Source: Pseudomonadota bacterium (GTDB lineage Bacteria; Pseudomonadota; Alphaproteobacteria; Rhizobiales; MH13). Taken from it: a DNA stretch of 64,000 bases. The translations under genes were made by a program, and so were the position numbers. The notes beneath the pieces were generated by a model. It saw only the letters and a list, made by a program, of their open reading frames with translations, was not told where the DNA came from and made no database searches. The stretch spans positions 372,001 through 436,000 of the forward strand of contig JBCCPK010000004.1 of NCBI GenBank assembly GCA_039024915.1, given 5' to 3'. Shown here one piece after another: positions 46,077 to 55,425 of the stretch (its first letter is position 1; every line of letters starts with the position of its first letter).

Positions 46077-46322
46077 CTTTCACTCCCGAAGCAGATTTGG
46101 CGGGCGGGCAAGATAGGCCCAAATATGACCCAGCGTAAATTAGCCAAACTATCGAATATCTGGCGGTAAGACTTTGATTAGGCCGCCGTTTACGACAGTT
46201 TTATTTGCCAGCGTTGCAAAAAGAATCCCGCAAGCCTCTGCGTTGGCGTCAAGCGCTGAGCACCCGGGAACAGACATGATTGTGTTCGCATTGCGCGCGG
46301 ACGGAACCTCCATGCAAAACGG

Positions 46323-47249
46323 TTATCGCTGGAGCGGCTCGATCATCTCGCGCGTTGGAATGGCACCCGTCGCCCCGTGGCCGGTGACCGTTGCGGCGGC
46401 GACGTGAACGGCCAAGCGTGCAGCCTCTGTTATGCTGCCTGTCTCCAGGAAATAGGCGAGGCAAGCACCGGCAAAGCTGTCCCCCGCGCCCGAACTATCA
46501 ATCGCATCCACGCTGGGTGCGCGCACGGTGATGTCTTCGTCTGACGTTCGGACAATGACCCCCTCGGCTCCGCGTTTGAGGATGACGGCCAATGGATTGA
46601 AGCGTCCAAAGAAAGTGAGAATGGCCTCAGGATCACAGGTGCCCAACAGCCGCTGCGCTTCATCGTCCGACGGTAGGACGATATCTGCGAGAGGTAGAAA
46701 GCCATCAACGCATGCTTTGGCGTCTTCCAGCGACCACAGTTTGGGGCGGATGTTCAAATCGTAGGAGACAAGCGTGTGGTGAGACTTTGCAACCTCTGCC
46801 GCACGGCGCACGGCCTCGCGCATGCACTGGCTGATCGCTTGGCTGACGCCAGTTACATGTAAAACCTTCGCCTTTGCGATCGTTTGTTCCGGCAGGTTTT
46901 CGGGGCCGAAGTGGCTCGCAGCGGAACCTTGGCGCGCGTAGAAGAAGTGCCGGTCCTTCGGGTCAGGATGAATGAAACACAGGCCGGTTGGATGGCGATC
47001 AGCGATCATGACCGCTTCGGTGCTGATCGCTTCATTCCGGCAGAAGGCTAGAATCTGGCTGCCAAAAGGATCGTTGCCTACGGAAGAGATTAGCCCGGTA
47101 CTGGCGCCTTGGCGCGCAGCAGCGACAAGTGCATTGAGCGCATCACCGCCAACGTCGCTTGAGTAAGTTGCCGGTCCACCCGGTTCCCCGGACGTGCGCA
47201 CCATCTCGACCAGCGGCTCGCCCAACGCAACGATATCTGGCTGCTTCAT
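46323..47249 (-). CDS. kdgK: PfkB family carbohydrate kinase, probable 2-keto-3-deoxygluconate kinase
   Basis: A 308-residue ribokinase-fold kinase. It starts IVALGEPLVEMVR, has the sugar-binding GGDALNALVAAARQG, and has the ATP/catalytic motif DSSGAGDSFAGACLAYF with the catalytic Asp in GAGD. The pattern FYARQGSAASHF near residue 105 is typical of KdgK, which phosphorylates 2-keto-3-deoxygluconate for cleavage by the Entner-Doudoroff aldolase. It diverges from an HpcH/HpaI aldolase gene, and together with the TRAP transporter beyond it suggests uronate or sugar-acid catabolism. The sugar itself cannot be fixed from the sequence. Confidence 0.85.
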   Translation of the reverse strand: MKQPDIVALGEPLVEMVRTSGEPGGPATYSSDVGGDALNALVAAARQGASTGLISSVGNDPFGSQILAFCRNEAISTEAVMIADRHPTGLCFIHPDPKDRHFFYARQGSAASHFGPENLPEQTIAKAKVLHVTGVSQAISQCMREAVRRAAEVAKSHHTLVSYDLNIRPKLWSLEDAKACVDGFLPLADIVLPSDDEAQRLLGTCDPEAILTFFGRFNPLAVILKRGAEGVIVRTSDEDITVRAPSVDAIDSSGAGDSFAGACLAYFLETGSITEAARLAVHVAAATVTGHGATGAIPTREMIEPLQR

Positions 47250-47383
47250 GAGGCGCGTCCTTCAAAGCTGCTCCGCAGTGTCATTGAACGGGCTGACGAC
47301 CAGAAACGATGGTGGCCAAGCGCCGTCGAGACACGCATAGTCACTCCAACATGTAATCCGAAAACGTCGAAAGCCCCTGACGC

Positions 47384-48154
47384 ATGCAAGTTCCCAAAAA
47401 TCTATTCAAGTCCGCCCTCGCGTCGGGCGACCATCAGCTTGGCTTGTGGAACACGATCGGCGGTAACACGGTCGCCGAGATGCTGGGCGGTGCCGGTTTT
47501 GACTGGGTGCTCGTCGATTGTGAACATGCGGCCATTGAGACCGTGGAGGTTCAGGCAGCCTTACAGGCGATCGCAGGCAGCATGGGCGTTGCTCCTGTTG
47601 TGCGCGCTGCTGGCCATGATGAAGTGCTCATCAAGCGGTTGCTCGATATGGGCGGACAGACTCTGATGGTGCCGTACGTCCAGTCGGCCAGTGAAGCCCG
47701 ATCCATCGTTCAAGCGATGCGCTACGGGCCGTCGGGCGTCCGGGGTATGGCTGGCATGACCCGGGCCACACGGTATGGCCAGGTGGAAGACTATTTTCAA
47801 ACTGCTCAAGACGAGTTGTGCTTGATCGCTCAGGTCGAGACTGTCAGTGGGATGGATGCGCTTGAAGAGATCGCCTCTGTCGACGGAGTCCATGCTGTCT
47901 TTTTCGGCCCAGCCGATCTCAGCGCGAGCATGGGCATTCGGGGTCAAATGTGCCATCCCGATGTGGTCGATGCTATCAATAAGGGCTTTGAGCGCCTTAA
48001 AGCCATCGGCGTTCCTGGCGGGGTGATGGCGTTGGAGCCCGCTTCGGCAAAGGCCTACATGAACGCTGGCTCGCTCTTCACAGCAGTCGGCGTCGACCTT
48101 GTCCTACTCGCAGACGCATTGGCGTCTCTTCGAGAAGCATTCGGCAGGGGCTGA
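47384..48154 (+). CDS. HpcH/HpaI family class II aldolase (2-keto-3-deoxy-acid aldolase)
   Basis: A 256-residue metal-dependent aldolase with the family motifs LGLWNTIGGNTVAEMLGGAG, DCEHAAIE, VPYVQSASEA, and the metal-binding pair in AQVETVSGMDAL and FFGPADLSASMG. Members split 4-hydroxy-2-oxoheptanedioate, 2-keto-3-deoxyglucarate or 2-keto-3-deoxyrhamnonate to pyruvate and an aldehyde. Next to a KDG-type kinase and a TRAP importer, a deoxy-keto sugar acid is the likely substrate. Its end is 29 bases from the end of the TRAP large permease gene. Confidence 0.88.
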   Translation: MQVPKNLFKSALASGDHQLGLWNTIGGNTVAEMLGGAGFDWVLVDCEHAAIETVEVQAALQAIAGSMGVAPVVRAAGHDEVLIKRLLDMGGQTLMVPYVQSASEARSIVQAMRYGPSGVRGMAGMTRATRYGQVEDYFQTAQDELCLIAQVETVSGMDALEEIASVDGVHAVFFGPADLSASMGIRGQMCHPDVVDAINKGFERLKAIGVPGGVMALEPASAKAYMNAGSLFTAVGVDLVLLADALASLREAFGRG

Positions 48155-48162
48155 CCAGTAAC

Positions 48163-48177
48163 CGCGTCAAACACGCG
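48163..48177 (+). terminator. Weak hairpin between convergent genes
   Basis: CGCGT-CAAAC-ACGCG, a 5-bp stem in the 29 bases between the aldolase stop and the TRAP gene stop. It is symmetric enough to serve both strands, but no T run follows on either side. Confidence 0.25.
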
Positions 48178-48183
48178 TCTCCG

Positions 48184-49479
48184 CTAACCGGCGTACCCGA
48201 ATAAGCGTGGCAAAAACAGGACGAGGTCCGGGAACACGATCAGTACGAGCAAAGCGATCATCAGCACGCCGAGGAAAAGCCAGACCTCTGATATGATTGC
48301 GCGTAAGGGGATGCCCGTTACCGCGTTTATGACAAACAAAAGGATGCCATAGGGTGGCGTGATCAATCCGATCATTGAGTTGACCACCACCAGAACGCCG
48401 AAGTGGACGAGATCAATCCCCAGCGCGTTACAGGCGGGTATGAACAGCGGCACAATCACAAGGATGATGGTCGTCGCATCAAGGACGCAGCCAAGCAACA
48501 ACACCAGGATGTTGACGAGGAACAGGAACACCAGCGGGTGCATGTCGATGTCTGTCAGGAAGTCTGACATCACCCCGGGTATGTTCTCTGAGACGACGAT
48601 AAAGTTGAGGATGAGCGCGCCGCCGATGACGACCCCGACGGCCGCCGACGAGCGGGCGCTTTCGACAAAGATGCTGTACAGTGCCTTGACACTTAGGGTT
48701 CGGTAGAACAGCCCGGCGAGGACCAGTGCATAAAGCGCGGCAACTGCCGCAGCTTCGGTCGGCGTGGTGACGCCACCGTAGATTCCGTACAGCAGAATGA
48801 CGGGCATCAGCAGAGCAGGGAACGCTCTACCGGTGATCGCCGGCAACTCGCTCAATGGGACCGGCTCTTCGATTGCGAAATCGCGGCGACGCGCGATGAT
48901 GGCGTTCATCGCCATCAACAAGCCCCCCATTAGGAGGCCGGGAACAATGCCCGCGAGGAACAGCGATCCGATGGAGGCGTTGGAGACAAGTGCATAAAGC
49001 ACCATGGGGATCGACGGTGGGATGATCGGGCCGATGGTGGCCGATGCGGCGGTGATGGCGGCTGCATAGCCTCCGGAATACCGACCGTCTTTTGTCATCA
49101 TCTGGATGATGATTTTGCCGATGCCTGCTGCGTCTGCAACCGCCGAGCCGGACATGCCAGAAAAGATCAAGGACGCCACAACGTTAACGTGGCCGAGCCC
49201 GCCCCTGAAGCGGCCTACGACGGCGATGCAGAAGGTGAGGAGCCGCTCGGATATTGTTCCGGCATTCATGATGTTGGCGGCAACGATGAACAGCGGAACA
49301 GCGAGCAGGACGAAGCTTCCGTAGAGCCCCTGCAAGATTTTCTCGCCGGTCAGCGCCAGATCCATCCCACCGGAGGCGAGATAGACCAGCGAGGCGAGCA
49401 TGATCGAGTAGCCTATGGGGGTCCCGATGGCCGCCAGACCAAACAGCACCAACAGGCATAGGGCGAGCTCAACGCTCAA
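48184..49479 (-). CDS. TRAP transporter large permease (DctM)
   Basis: A 431-residue permease with about a dozen helices. DctM landmarks are GTPIGYSIMLASL, FSGMSGSAVADAAG, PPSIPMVLYALVSNASIGSLFLAGIVPG and GLITPPYGILLFV. It is the last gene of a TRAP operon read from the minus strand (binding protein, small permease, large permease). It is intact, unlike the DctM of the sulfonate operon. Confidence 0.95.
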   Translation of the reverse strand: MSVELALCLLVLFGLAAIGTPIGYSIMLASLVYLASGGMDLALTGEKILQGLYGSFVLLAVPLFIVAANIMNAGTISERLLTFCIAVVGRFRGGLGHVNVVASLIFSGMSGSAVADAAGIGKIIIQMMTKDGRYSGGYAAAITAASATIGPIIPPSIPMVLYALVSNASIGSLFLAGIVPGLLMGGLLMAMNAIIARRRDFAIEEPVPLSELPAITGRAFPALLMPVILLYGIYGGVTTPTEAAAVAALYALVLAGLFYRTLSVKALYSIFVESARSSAAVGVVIGGALILNFIVVSENIPGVMSDFLTDIDMHPLVFLFLVNILVLLLGCVLDATTIILVIVPLFIPACNALGIDLVHFGVLVVVNSMIGLITPPYGILLFVINAVTGIPLRAIISEVWLFLGVLMIALLVLIVFPDLVLFLPRLFGYAG

Positions 49480-49512
49480 CCGGCTGGTTCCTCATCTTGG
49501 CAGCGCTCGTTA

Positions 49513-50034
49513 TCATGGACGCGGATCATCGGTTTGGTTGGCTGGATTTGGGTCGCGTAGCAAAGTGACAAACCGCCAACCGTATCGCGCAGCGATCACG
49601 AGCATAAACACTGCATAGACCGAGAAGATGGTGCGTAACGGAATCTTGTCGCCAGACAGCGGATTACGGACGGTCGACGTCCTGCGAATCTTGAGAAAAT
49701 CGATGTAATCCCAGGTCGGCAAAAACGCCCATAACATGCCGACCGCGATGGCCCCCGCCGAAACCAGCGCTAGCACCCGCTGGGCCCGTCGCGGGGTTGC
49801 GAGGTACAGGATGTCGAACGTGACATGGTCCTTCTCGCGGACGAGAAAGGCGCAGCCAAAAAAGACAATCCAGACCCAAAGGATCAGACACAGTTCGAGG
49901 GTCCAGCCGAACGGCGTTTGCAAGACATACCGGGAAAAAATTTGCAGAAGAAACGTGATAAACATCGCCGCCAGAAGGCTGGCGGCGATGAATTCGGTGC
50001 TGCGGGTCACCCAGAGGGAAAGGTGCCGGATCAC
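49513..50034 (-). CDS. TRAP transporter small permease (DctQ)
   Basis: A 173-residue four-helix membrane protein. The pattern ISRYVLQTPFGWTLELCLILWVWIVFFGCAFLVREKDHVTFDIL is that of DctQ. It lies between the binding protein (39 bases upstream) and the large permease (33 bases downstream) and joins the latter in the importer. Confidence 0.93.
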   Translation of the reverse strand: MIRHLSLWVTRSTEFIAASLLAAMFITFLLQIFSRYVLQTPFGWTLELCLILWVWIVFFGCAFLVREKDHVTFDILYLATPRRAQRVLALVSAGAIAVGMLWAFLPTWDYIDFLKIRRTSTVRNPLSGDKIPLRTIFSVYAVFMLVIAARYGWRFVTLLRDPNPANQTDDPRP

Positions 50035-50073
50035 GCCTGGTGCGGACCGTTTATCCGTACTGCGCTGTACTGA

Positions 50074-51084
50074 TTAGTTGCCCAGTGCGTTGATACGCTC
50101 GAGCACACCATCCGGCCAGCTTTCGGCGAATTCACTGCCGACATATTGGGCTTGCACATGCGTCCGGAACGCCTCCAGATCAGGCGTATAGATTTCCACG
50201 CCTTCGCTGCGTATGCGGTCCGCAAGGCTGTTCTCGAGATCAAGCTGCCGCAGGCGTCCGACCGCAGCTGCAGCATCAGAGGCGCGTTGCACGGTGATTT
50301 GCTGCTCGGGGGTCAGGCTGTTCCAAGTCTCAAGCGAGAATGCGATGTAGTTGAGGTCAACCAGGTGCGATGTGAGCGCGATCTGATTGGTCACCTCGTA
50401 GAACTTGGCATCAACGACTGTGGGCAACGGGTTGTCCTGGCCGTCAACGGCACCGGTGGACAACGCCGTGTAGACCTCGGTGAAGGCCATGGGTGTCGGC
50501 GAAGCGCCAAGTGCCGAGCCCAGGAACTGCCAGGCGTCTGTACCGGGCATACGCAGGTTCACGCCAGCCAAATCATCCGGCGTTTGAACATCCAGTTCAT
50601 CGCGCGTCTGGCGCAGGTTCACATGGCGGCGGCCCAGGTACATCACCGAAAGGAGCTTCACACCCAATTGCTCCTCCACCGTTTGCTTGAACGGATCCAT
50701 CAACGGGTCGTTGAACACGCGCACCTGATGCGCCGCATCCTGGTGGACGTAACCGGTGGCGAAGATCGAAAACTCGGGGAAGAACTGTGCGAGTTCCTGA
50801 GCTGAAGCAATCGACATTGTCAGGTTGCCGCGGCTGATCGCTTCCAGCTCGGTTCCTTGCGCGAAGAGGGTCGCGTTGTAGCCGGGCTGGTAGTCGGCGA
50901 ATTCCGCCACCATCGGTGCGAAGACTTCCGCCATTGCGACCGAGCGCTGATCGGTCTCCGACCCCGCCGTCGCGAGCGTGAATGTCATGCGGTCCTGGGC
51001 AGCTGCGGTCAGCGATCCGCCAGCAAACACAGAAACGGCCAGCGCGGCGGTTAGCGCAGCACGGCGCGTGATCGTGAAACTCAT
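50074..51084 (-). CDS. TRAP transporter substrate-binding protein (DctP)
   Basis: A 336-residue periplasmic DctP-type protein with a cleavable signal (residues 1-29; TRRAAL, a hydrophobic run, then TAAAQ). Ligand-site landmarks are GVNLRMPGTDAW, whose arginine binds a carboxylate, and STGAVDGQDNPLPTV. Those two motifs are usual for binding proteins of sugar acids such as uronates. CGGGAGGATACA precedes the ATG. It is the first of the three TRAP genes; a palindromic candidate operator lies about 80 bases upstream. Confidence 0.93.
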   Translation of the reverse strand: MSFTITRRAALTAALAVSVFAGGSLTAAAQDRMTFTLATAGSETDQRSVAMAEVFAPMVAEFADYQPGYNATLFAQGTELEAISRGNLTMSIASAQELAQFFPEFSIFATGYVHQDAAHQVRVFNDPLMDPFKQTVEEQLGVKLLSVMYLGRRHVNLRQTRDELDVQTPDDLAGVNLRMPGTDAWQFLGSALGASPTPMAFTEVYTALSTGAVDGQDNPLPTVVDAKFYEVTNQIALTSHLVDLNYIAFSLETWNSLTPEQQITVQRASDAAAAVGRLRQLDLENSLADRIRSEGVEIYTPDLEAFRTHVQAQYVGSEFAESWPDGVLERINALGN

Positions 51085-51163
51085 TGTATCCTCCCGGAAG
51101 GGTTCTTGTTGTTTTTGGACGGGTAAAGTTCGCGCGAAGCTGCTGCCGACGCAACCGTTTGTA

Positions 51164-51178
51164 TTGCACGTTGTGCAA
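51164..51178 (-). promoter_or_regulatory. Palindrome TTGCACGTTGTGCAA upstream of the TRAP operon
   Basis: A perfect dyad TTGCAC-GTT-GTGCAA, 80 bases before the binding-protein start and 25 bases beyond the oxidoreductase stop. Its size and symmetry suit a GntR- or LacI-type operator. No regulator gene lies in this cluster. Confidence 0.45.
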
Positions 51179-51202
51179 GTTTCTTCGTTTGGCCCGGCTT
51201 AT

Positions 51203-52243
51203 TTAAAGCTTGACCATGCCGCCGGTCTTTGCCGCGTGTTGTAGGGCTTCGATCACCTCAAGGCTCTTCTTTCCTTCTTCTGCGGAGACAATCGGTTGGC
51301 AGGCGCCGGAGATAACCTCCGCGAAATGATCGATCTGCCGGACAAGCGGGTCGGCGTTTTCGGCTCGCAGGAAGGCGCTGTTCATCGGGGACCACCAGTC
51401 GCGCGGAGCGGTGCCGTTGGACCAAATCCTGAGGTCCGGTAACGATAGCGAACCATGGGAGCCACCAAGCAAGTAGCAGCTCTGTGACGTTGCAGGATAA
51501 GCGGGGTTTTCGCCGGCGGTGAGCTCCCAGCTCCATGGGCTGACGATGGCATCGGAGACGGTCACCGTGCCAACCGCGCCATTGGCAAAGTCCAACAGTG
51601 CGCCTGCAACGTCCTCATTATCGTAACCGCGGCTTGCTGGCCGGCTGATGGCCCGCACGCTTGCGATCTCCCCACAAAGATACCTCAGTAGATCAATGTC
51701 ATGGACGAGATTGACCGCAATCGGGCCGGCGCCCGGCTTGGTACGCCACGGTGCCTCATCGAAGTAGTGGTCAGGTTTGCACAGCCAGCATTGGGCGTGA
51801 ACCGCTCGCAGCGCGCCGATTTGTCCGGACGAGATGGCTGCTTTCGCGGTCGCAATTATGGGGTTGTGACGCCGGTGATGACCAACCATGACTGGAACGC
51901 CCGCTGCGGCACTTGCCTCGACGAGGCGCTTCGCATCTTCCGAAGACGTGGCGATGGGTTTCTCAACAAGCGTCGGGAGACCAGCGTCAACGCACACAAG
52001 CGCTTGCGACACATGAAGCTTGTTTGGCGTCGCGAGTATAACGCCATCGACGGCCTTTGCTTCGAGCAGGGCGCCCAACTCGCTGTAGTACGGGCATTGT
52101 GCCTCGATTGCGGCGCCTGCTGCTTCAGGATCAGGATCTACGATCGCTGCAAGAGTCGCCTTGCTGGCCACCGCTATAGCCTCCGCGTGGCGTCGGCCAA
52201 CCAACCCAAAGCCAACGATTGCAAGTTTGAAAGTCTGGCGCAT
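51203..52243 (-). CDS. Gfo/Idh/MocA family oxidoreductase
   Basis: A 346-residue NAD(P)-dependent dehydrogenase. The N-terminal Rossmann motif is AIVGFGLVGRRHAEAI, followed by the characteristic LVEKPIATS (EKP motif) and MVGHHRRHNP, and the catalytic-type histidine in VNLVHDIDLLRYL. Substrates of the family are sugars, inositols and sugar acids. The start at 52243 is chosen because the Rossmann strand begins at once. It is the first gene of the minus-strand sugar-acid cluster, 118 bases before the TRAP binding-protein gene. Confidence 0.9.
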   Translation of the reverse strand: MRQTFKLAIVGFGLVGRRHAEAIAVASKATLAAIVDPDPEAAGAAIEAQCPYYSELGALLEAKAVDGVILATPNKLHVSQALVCVDAGLPTLVEKPIATSSEDAKRLVEASAAAGVPVMVGHHRRHNPIIATAKAAISSGQIGALRAVHAQCWLCKPDHYFDEAPWRTKPGAGPIAVNLVHDIDLLRYLCGEIASVRAISRPASRGYDNEDVAGALLDFANGAVGTVTVSDAIVSPWSWELTAGENPAYPATSQSCYLLGGSHGSLSLPDLRIWSNGTAPRDWWSPMNSAFLRAENADPLVRQIDHFAEVISGACQPIVSAEEGKKSLEVIEALQHAAKTGGMVKL

Positions 52244-52378
52244 GCGGGATCGGGCCGTCTTTAGCACTTGAACGACGTGCGGAAGGGCACACACGGGGAG
52301 TTGCTTGGCTGAGGCTTAAGGGCATTGCGGGTCTGGCTGCAAGGCCGCCGGTGGCGCTCAACTCACAGCGCCGTTCGG

Positions 52379-55267
52379 CTAGCGGCCGGCGCTGATCAGG
52401 GCCTGCAACACGAGATCACTCGCATCGTCGCTGGACGATTGGCGCTTGCCGTGGGGCAGGCGTGCCGCCAATGCCGATGCTTCGATCCGGGCGGCATCCG
52501 CGAGGGCCAGCTCCGCCGGCTGAGCCTTAGCAAAGTACCAACCCTGGACGTAGTCGCAGCCCAGCGACCGAACAACCTTCAGTTCGTCTTCGATCTCGAC
52601 GCCCTCCGCAACGACGCGCAGATCAAGTCCGCGACCGAGGCTGACGATGCCGCGCATCAACTTGCGCTTATCTGCGCTCAGATGAAGATCCTGCACGAAG
52701 GTACGGTCGATCTTGAGCTTATGGAATGGTAGCTGATTGAGGTAGCTAAGCGAAGAATAGCCAGTTCCGAAATCATCGAGAGCCAGGCAAATCCCGCGCT
52801 CCGCGAGCCGGCGTAAAATGCCCTCAAGGCGCGCCATGCAATCAGCGGCGAAGACGCTTTCGGTCAACTCGATGCACAGCAGTTTGGGATCGAGACCACT
52901 CTGACCCAGGGCGTTGTCGATAACGCGCTCAAGATCACCGTGCCAAACTTGAGCTGCCGATACATTGACCGCCACGCGGCGTGGCCGCAAACCCTCGTTG
53001 ACCCAGCTTTGAGCATCAAGGCACGCCTGCTTGAGAACGTAGGCGCCAAGATCGGCTATGAGGTGCGAACTCTCAGCAATGGGAATGAACATGCCTGGCG
53101 GCACGTAGCTGCCGTCCCCGCGGCGAAGACGCAACAGAGTCTCGTACTCGGTGACTTCTCCGCTCCTGATGTCGATGATCGGCTGGTAGTGAACTTCAAA
53201 ACGTTGATCTTCCAGAGCGTGCCGGATTTCGTTCGCCATCGACAGACGGACACCCATTGCTTCGCTCATGCCCGCTTCAAAATAGCTGTAGCGTCCGCGG
53301 CCGTTTTCTTTCGCCGCGTACAGTGCCAGATCGGCGTACCGCATCAGCTCATCGGGCTCGGTTGAGTGGTCGGGGACGAGCGCGATGCCGATACTGCAGC
53401 GGGTTTGCACATCGCTGCTGCCAAGCGTTGCCGACCGTGCGATGTGATCAATGATGCTCTCACAAAGCTCGTCGACCGTCTCGCGCGTGGTCCGCGATCT
53501 GAGAATGATCGCGAACTCATCCCCTCCAAGCCGTGAAACGAAATCCGTTTTCTCGACAAGGCCAGACAGCCTGTGCGCAACGATTTCCAAAAGTTGGTCG
53601 CCAGCCAGATGCCCCAGGGAGTCGTTGACCTCCGTGAAATAGTCGAGATCGAGCAGCAGGAGCGCGGCCTTCGCATCCCCTGCGCTGGCCGTCTCGCAAA
53701 GACGTTTCAACTCGCGGGTGAAAAGCGTCCGGTTCGCAAGTCCGGTCAGGTTGTCATAGTAGGCAAGCTGTTCAAGCTCGCGCGCGGCTGCCTTTTCTGT
53801 CGTCACGTCCTGCATGGTGCCGAAAAGCGCCCGCGGTTGACCATCACTATCGCGTTCCAGCGTCATCCGAATACGTACGTCAATGATGACGCCATCGCCA
53901 CGCCGCATCTGAACGTCAATCTCCGACTTCTCGCCGGTCTGCCGAACGTGGTCCTGCAACTGGACAAGCTTGTCGAAACCGTCGGCGATATAGTGTTTGC
54001 GCATCTCAGCGCGGCGTGTTGTCAGTGTTTCTGGGTCGAATTTGAGAAGGTCGTAGGCGCGACTGTCGAGATAGAGGTGGTCTTCGTCCAGCGGCCGACG
54101 CCACGTCCCCGAGCGTCCAAGCCTCTGGGCTTCTCGAAGGCTTTCGGTCTTCTGTTCGATCAGCGCATAGCTTTCCCGCAGTGCCCGCTCAGCATTGGCT
54201 TCTTCGGTCGCATCGATAATCACGCCGGTCACGGCGACGACGTTACCGTCATCATCATGCTCGGCTGCCATGTGGACCATCATATCGATGATCTCGCCGT
54301 TTGGCTTCTTGAACTGCGACCGTGCGACCGTCGGCTCGCCGGTTTCCCATGTCTTCAAAAACGCTACGTGCTGCGTGTTTGTTTCGATCGGCGTATGTTC
54401 AGGAACTACGTCACCTGCCTGGATGACGGAGAGCGGGACGTAACCTTCCTCGCGGTCCATCCCATACATCTCAAGCAACTCGTGCGACATCCAAAGCGGG
54501 TCCGCCTGAGCGTTGGTTGCGCGCCAATGGCCCATCTTGGCAATTTTCATCGAGCGGGAGAGCAGCGAGGTTCTGTCATCGAGCGCCGCTTGCATGCTGA
54601 CCATAGAGCGGGCGGCATCGCGCGCCATAGGTTTGAAGATCACGATGATCTCGATCATCATCAGAACAAGGGCGAGAACGACCCAAAACCCATGCACGCG
54701 CAAAGCATGGGATGTTCTGTTGCGGGCGACTTCCCCATACAGCGAAACGGCTTGATCCAACAAAATGAGGAAGCCGGATTCGGCGTTCACGCGATGGAAC
54801 TCGATCGTGTCAACTTGCCCTTCAGGGTCGTCAAGAAAAGCGTCGAAGGCGTTGATGAAGCTTGTCGCCATAGGCTCAAGGCCACGGCCCGCCGGCGCGT
54901 AATGGTGGATCAACTCTGGAGACGCTTCAGCCGGTATCGTCCCGTCCGGTCTGGGTGTGGTCAGGAAGGCATGTCCAGCACGCATCCGCTCGACGGCGAC
55001 GCGCATGTCGTTCACGGCTCTTTGTTGTCTGAAAGCGTTTGGCGCTTCGATGACACGTGGCGTCAGAAGTGCCAGCCGCTGAGATAGCGTGCGCTGGGCA
55101 GCGGCAACCTCGAGGATTTCCGACTGCTGGTGATTGATTTCCAAAATCCGGTGAAGTTGGAAGGCGCCGAGTGCGATCGTAAGCGCTATCAGTCCCAACG
55201 CTATCAGATAACGTGTGGTGTAGCGATTGCGAATCCGGGTCTCAGAAAGGCGGCTCGATGGCTGCAC
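52379..55267 (-). CDS. Membrane-bound PAS-GGDEF-EAL cyclic-di-GMP regulator
   Basis: A 962-residue inner-membrane protein that should make and/or degrade cyclic-di-GMP. Two helices (about 20-40 and 195-215) enclose a periplasmic domain with the PilJ-type start AAAQRTLSQRLALLTPRV. Two PAS domains follow (about 240-365 and 375-505). The cyclase domain (about 510-675) has an intact active motif RLGGDEF. The phosphodiesterase domain (about 690-935) has ETL in place of EAL, yet keeps NVSAAQ, ELTES, DDFGTGYSSL, KIDRTFV and EGVE, so hydrolysis is still likely. The final residues are Ala/Ser-rich. It stands alone; the input signal is unknown. Confidence 0.94.
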   Translation of the reverse strand: MQPSSRLSETRIRNRYTTRYLIALGLIALTIALGAFQLHRILEINHQQSEILEVAAAQRTLSQRLALLTPRVIEAPNAFRQQRAVNDMRVAVERMRAGHAFLTTPRPDGTIPAEASPELIHHYAPAGRGLEPMATSFINAFDAFLDDPEGQVDTIEFHRVNAESGFLILLDQAVSLYGEVARNRTSHALRVHGFWVVLALVLMMIEIIVIFKPMARDAARSMVSMQAALDDRTSLLSRSMKIAKMGHWRATNAQADPLWMSHELLEMYGMDREEGYVPLSVIQAGDVVPEHTPIETNTQHVAFLKTWETGEPTVARSQFKKPNGEIIDMMVHMAAEHDDDGNVVAVTGVIIDATEEANAERALRESYALIEQKTESLREAQRLGRSGTWRRPLDEDHLYLDSRAYDLLKFDPETLTTRRAEMRKHYIADGFDKLVQLQDHVRQTGEKSEIDVQMRRGDGVIIDVRIRMTLERDSDGQPRALFGTMQDVTTEKAAARELEQLAYYDNLTGLANRTLFTRELKRLCETASAGDAKAALLLLDLDYFTEVNDSLGHLAGDQLLEIVAHRLSGLVEKTDFVSRLGGDEFAIILRSRTTRETVDELCESIIDHIARSATLGSSDVQTRCSIGIALVPDHSTEPDELMRYADLALYAAKENGRGRYSYFEAGMSEAMGVRLSMANEIRHALEDQRFEVHYQPIIDIRSGEVTEYETLLRLRRGDGSYVPPGMFIPIAESSHLIADLGAYVLKQACLDAQSWVNEGLRPRRVAVNVSAAQVWHGDLERVIDNALGQSGLDPKLLCIELTESVFAADCMARLEGILRRLAERGICLALDDFGTGYSSLSYLNQLPFHKLKIDRTFVQDLHLSADKRKLMRGIVSLGRGLDLRVVAEGVEIEDELKVVRSLGCDYVQGWYFAKAQPAELALADAARIEASALAARLPHGKRQSSSDDASDLVLQALISAGR

Positions 55268-55425
55268 GGCTCAAACAACTCACACTGCAAACCGCCCCAC
55301 CGTAACGAAGGGTCTGTAAACAAAGGTGAAATATCGAGCAAATTAACTTGGGCGGTTACTTGCCAGCCCTTGGCTAGACCGACCCTACAACGCTGCGAAT
55401 GCAAGCACTTGACCCAACCGTAACG

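Noticed and set aside
53573-55087. A 504-residue plus-strand frame opposite the GGDEF-EAL gene
   Set aside because: It has no family character, while the minus strand holds intact PAS, GGDEF and EAL domains.
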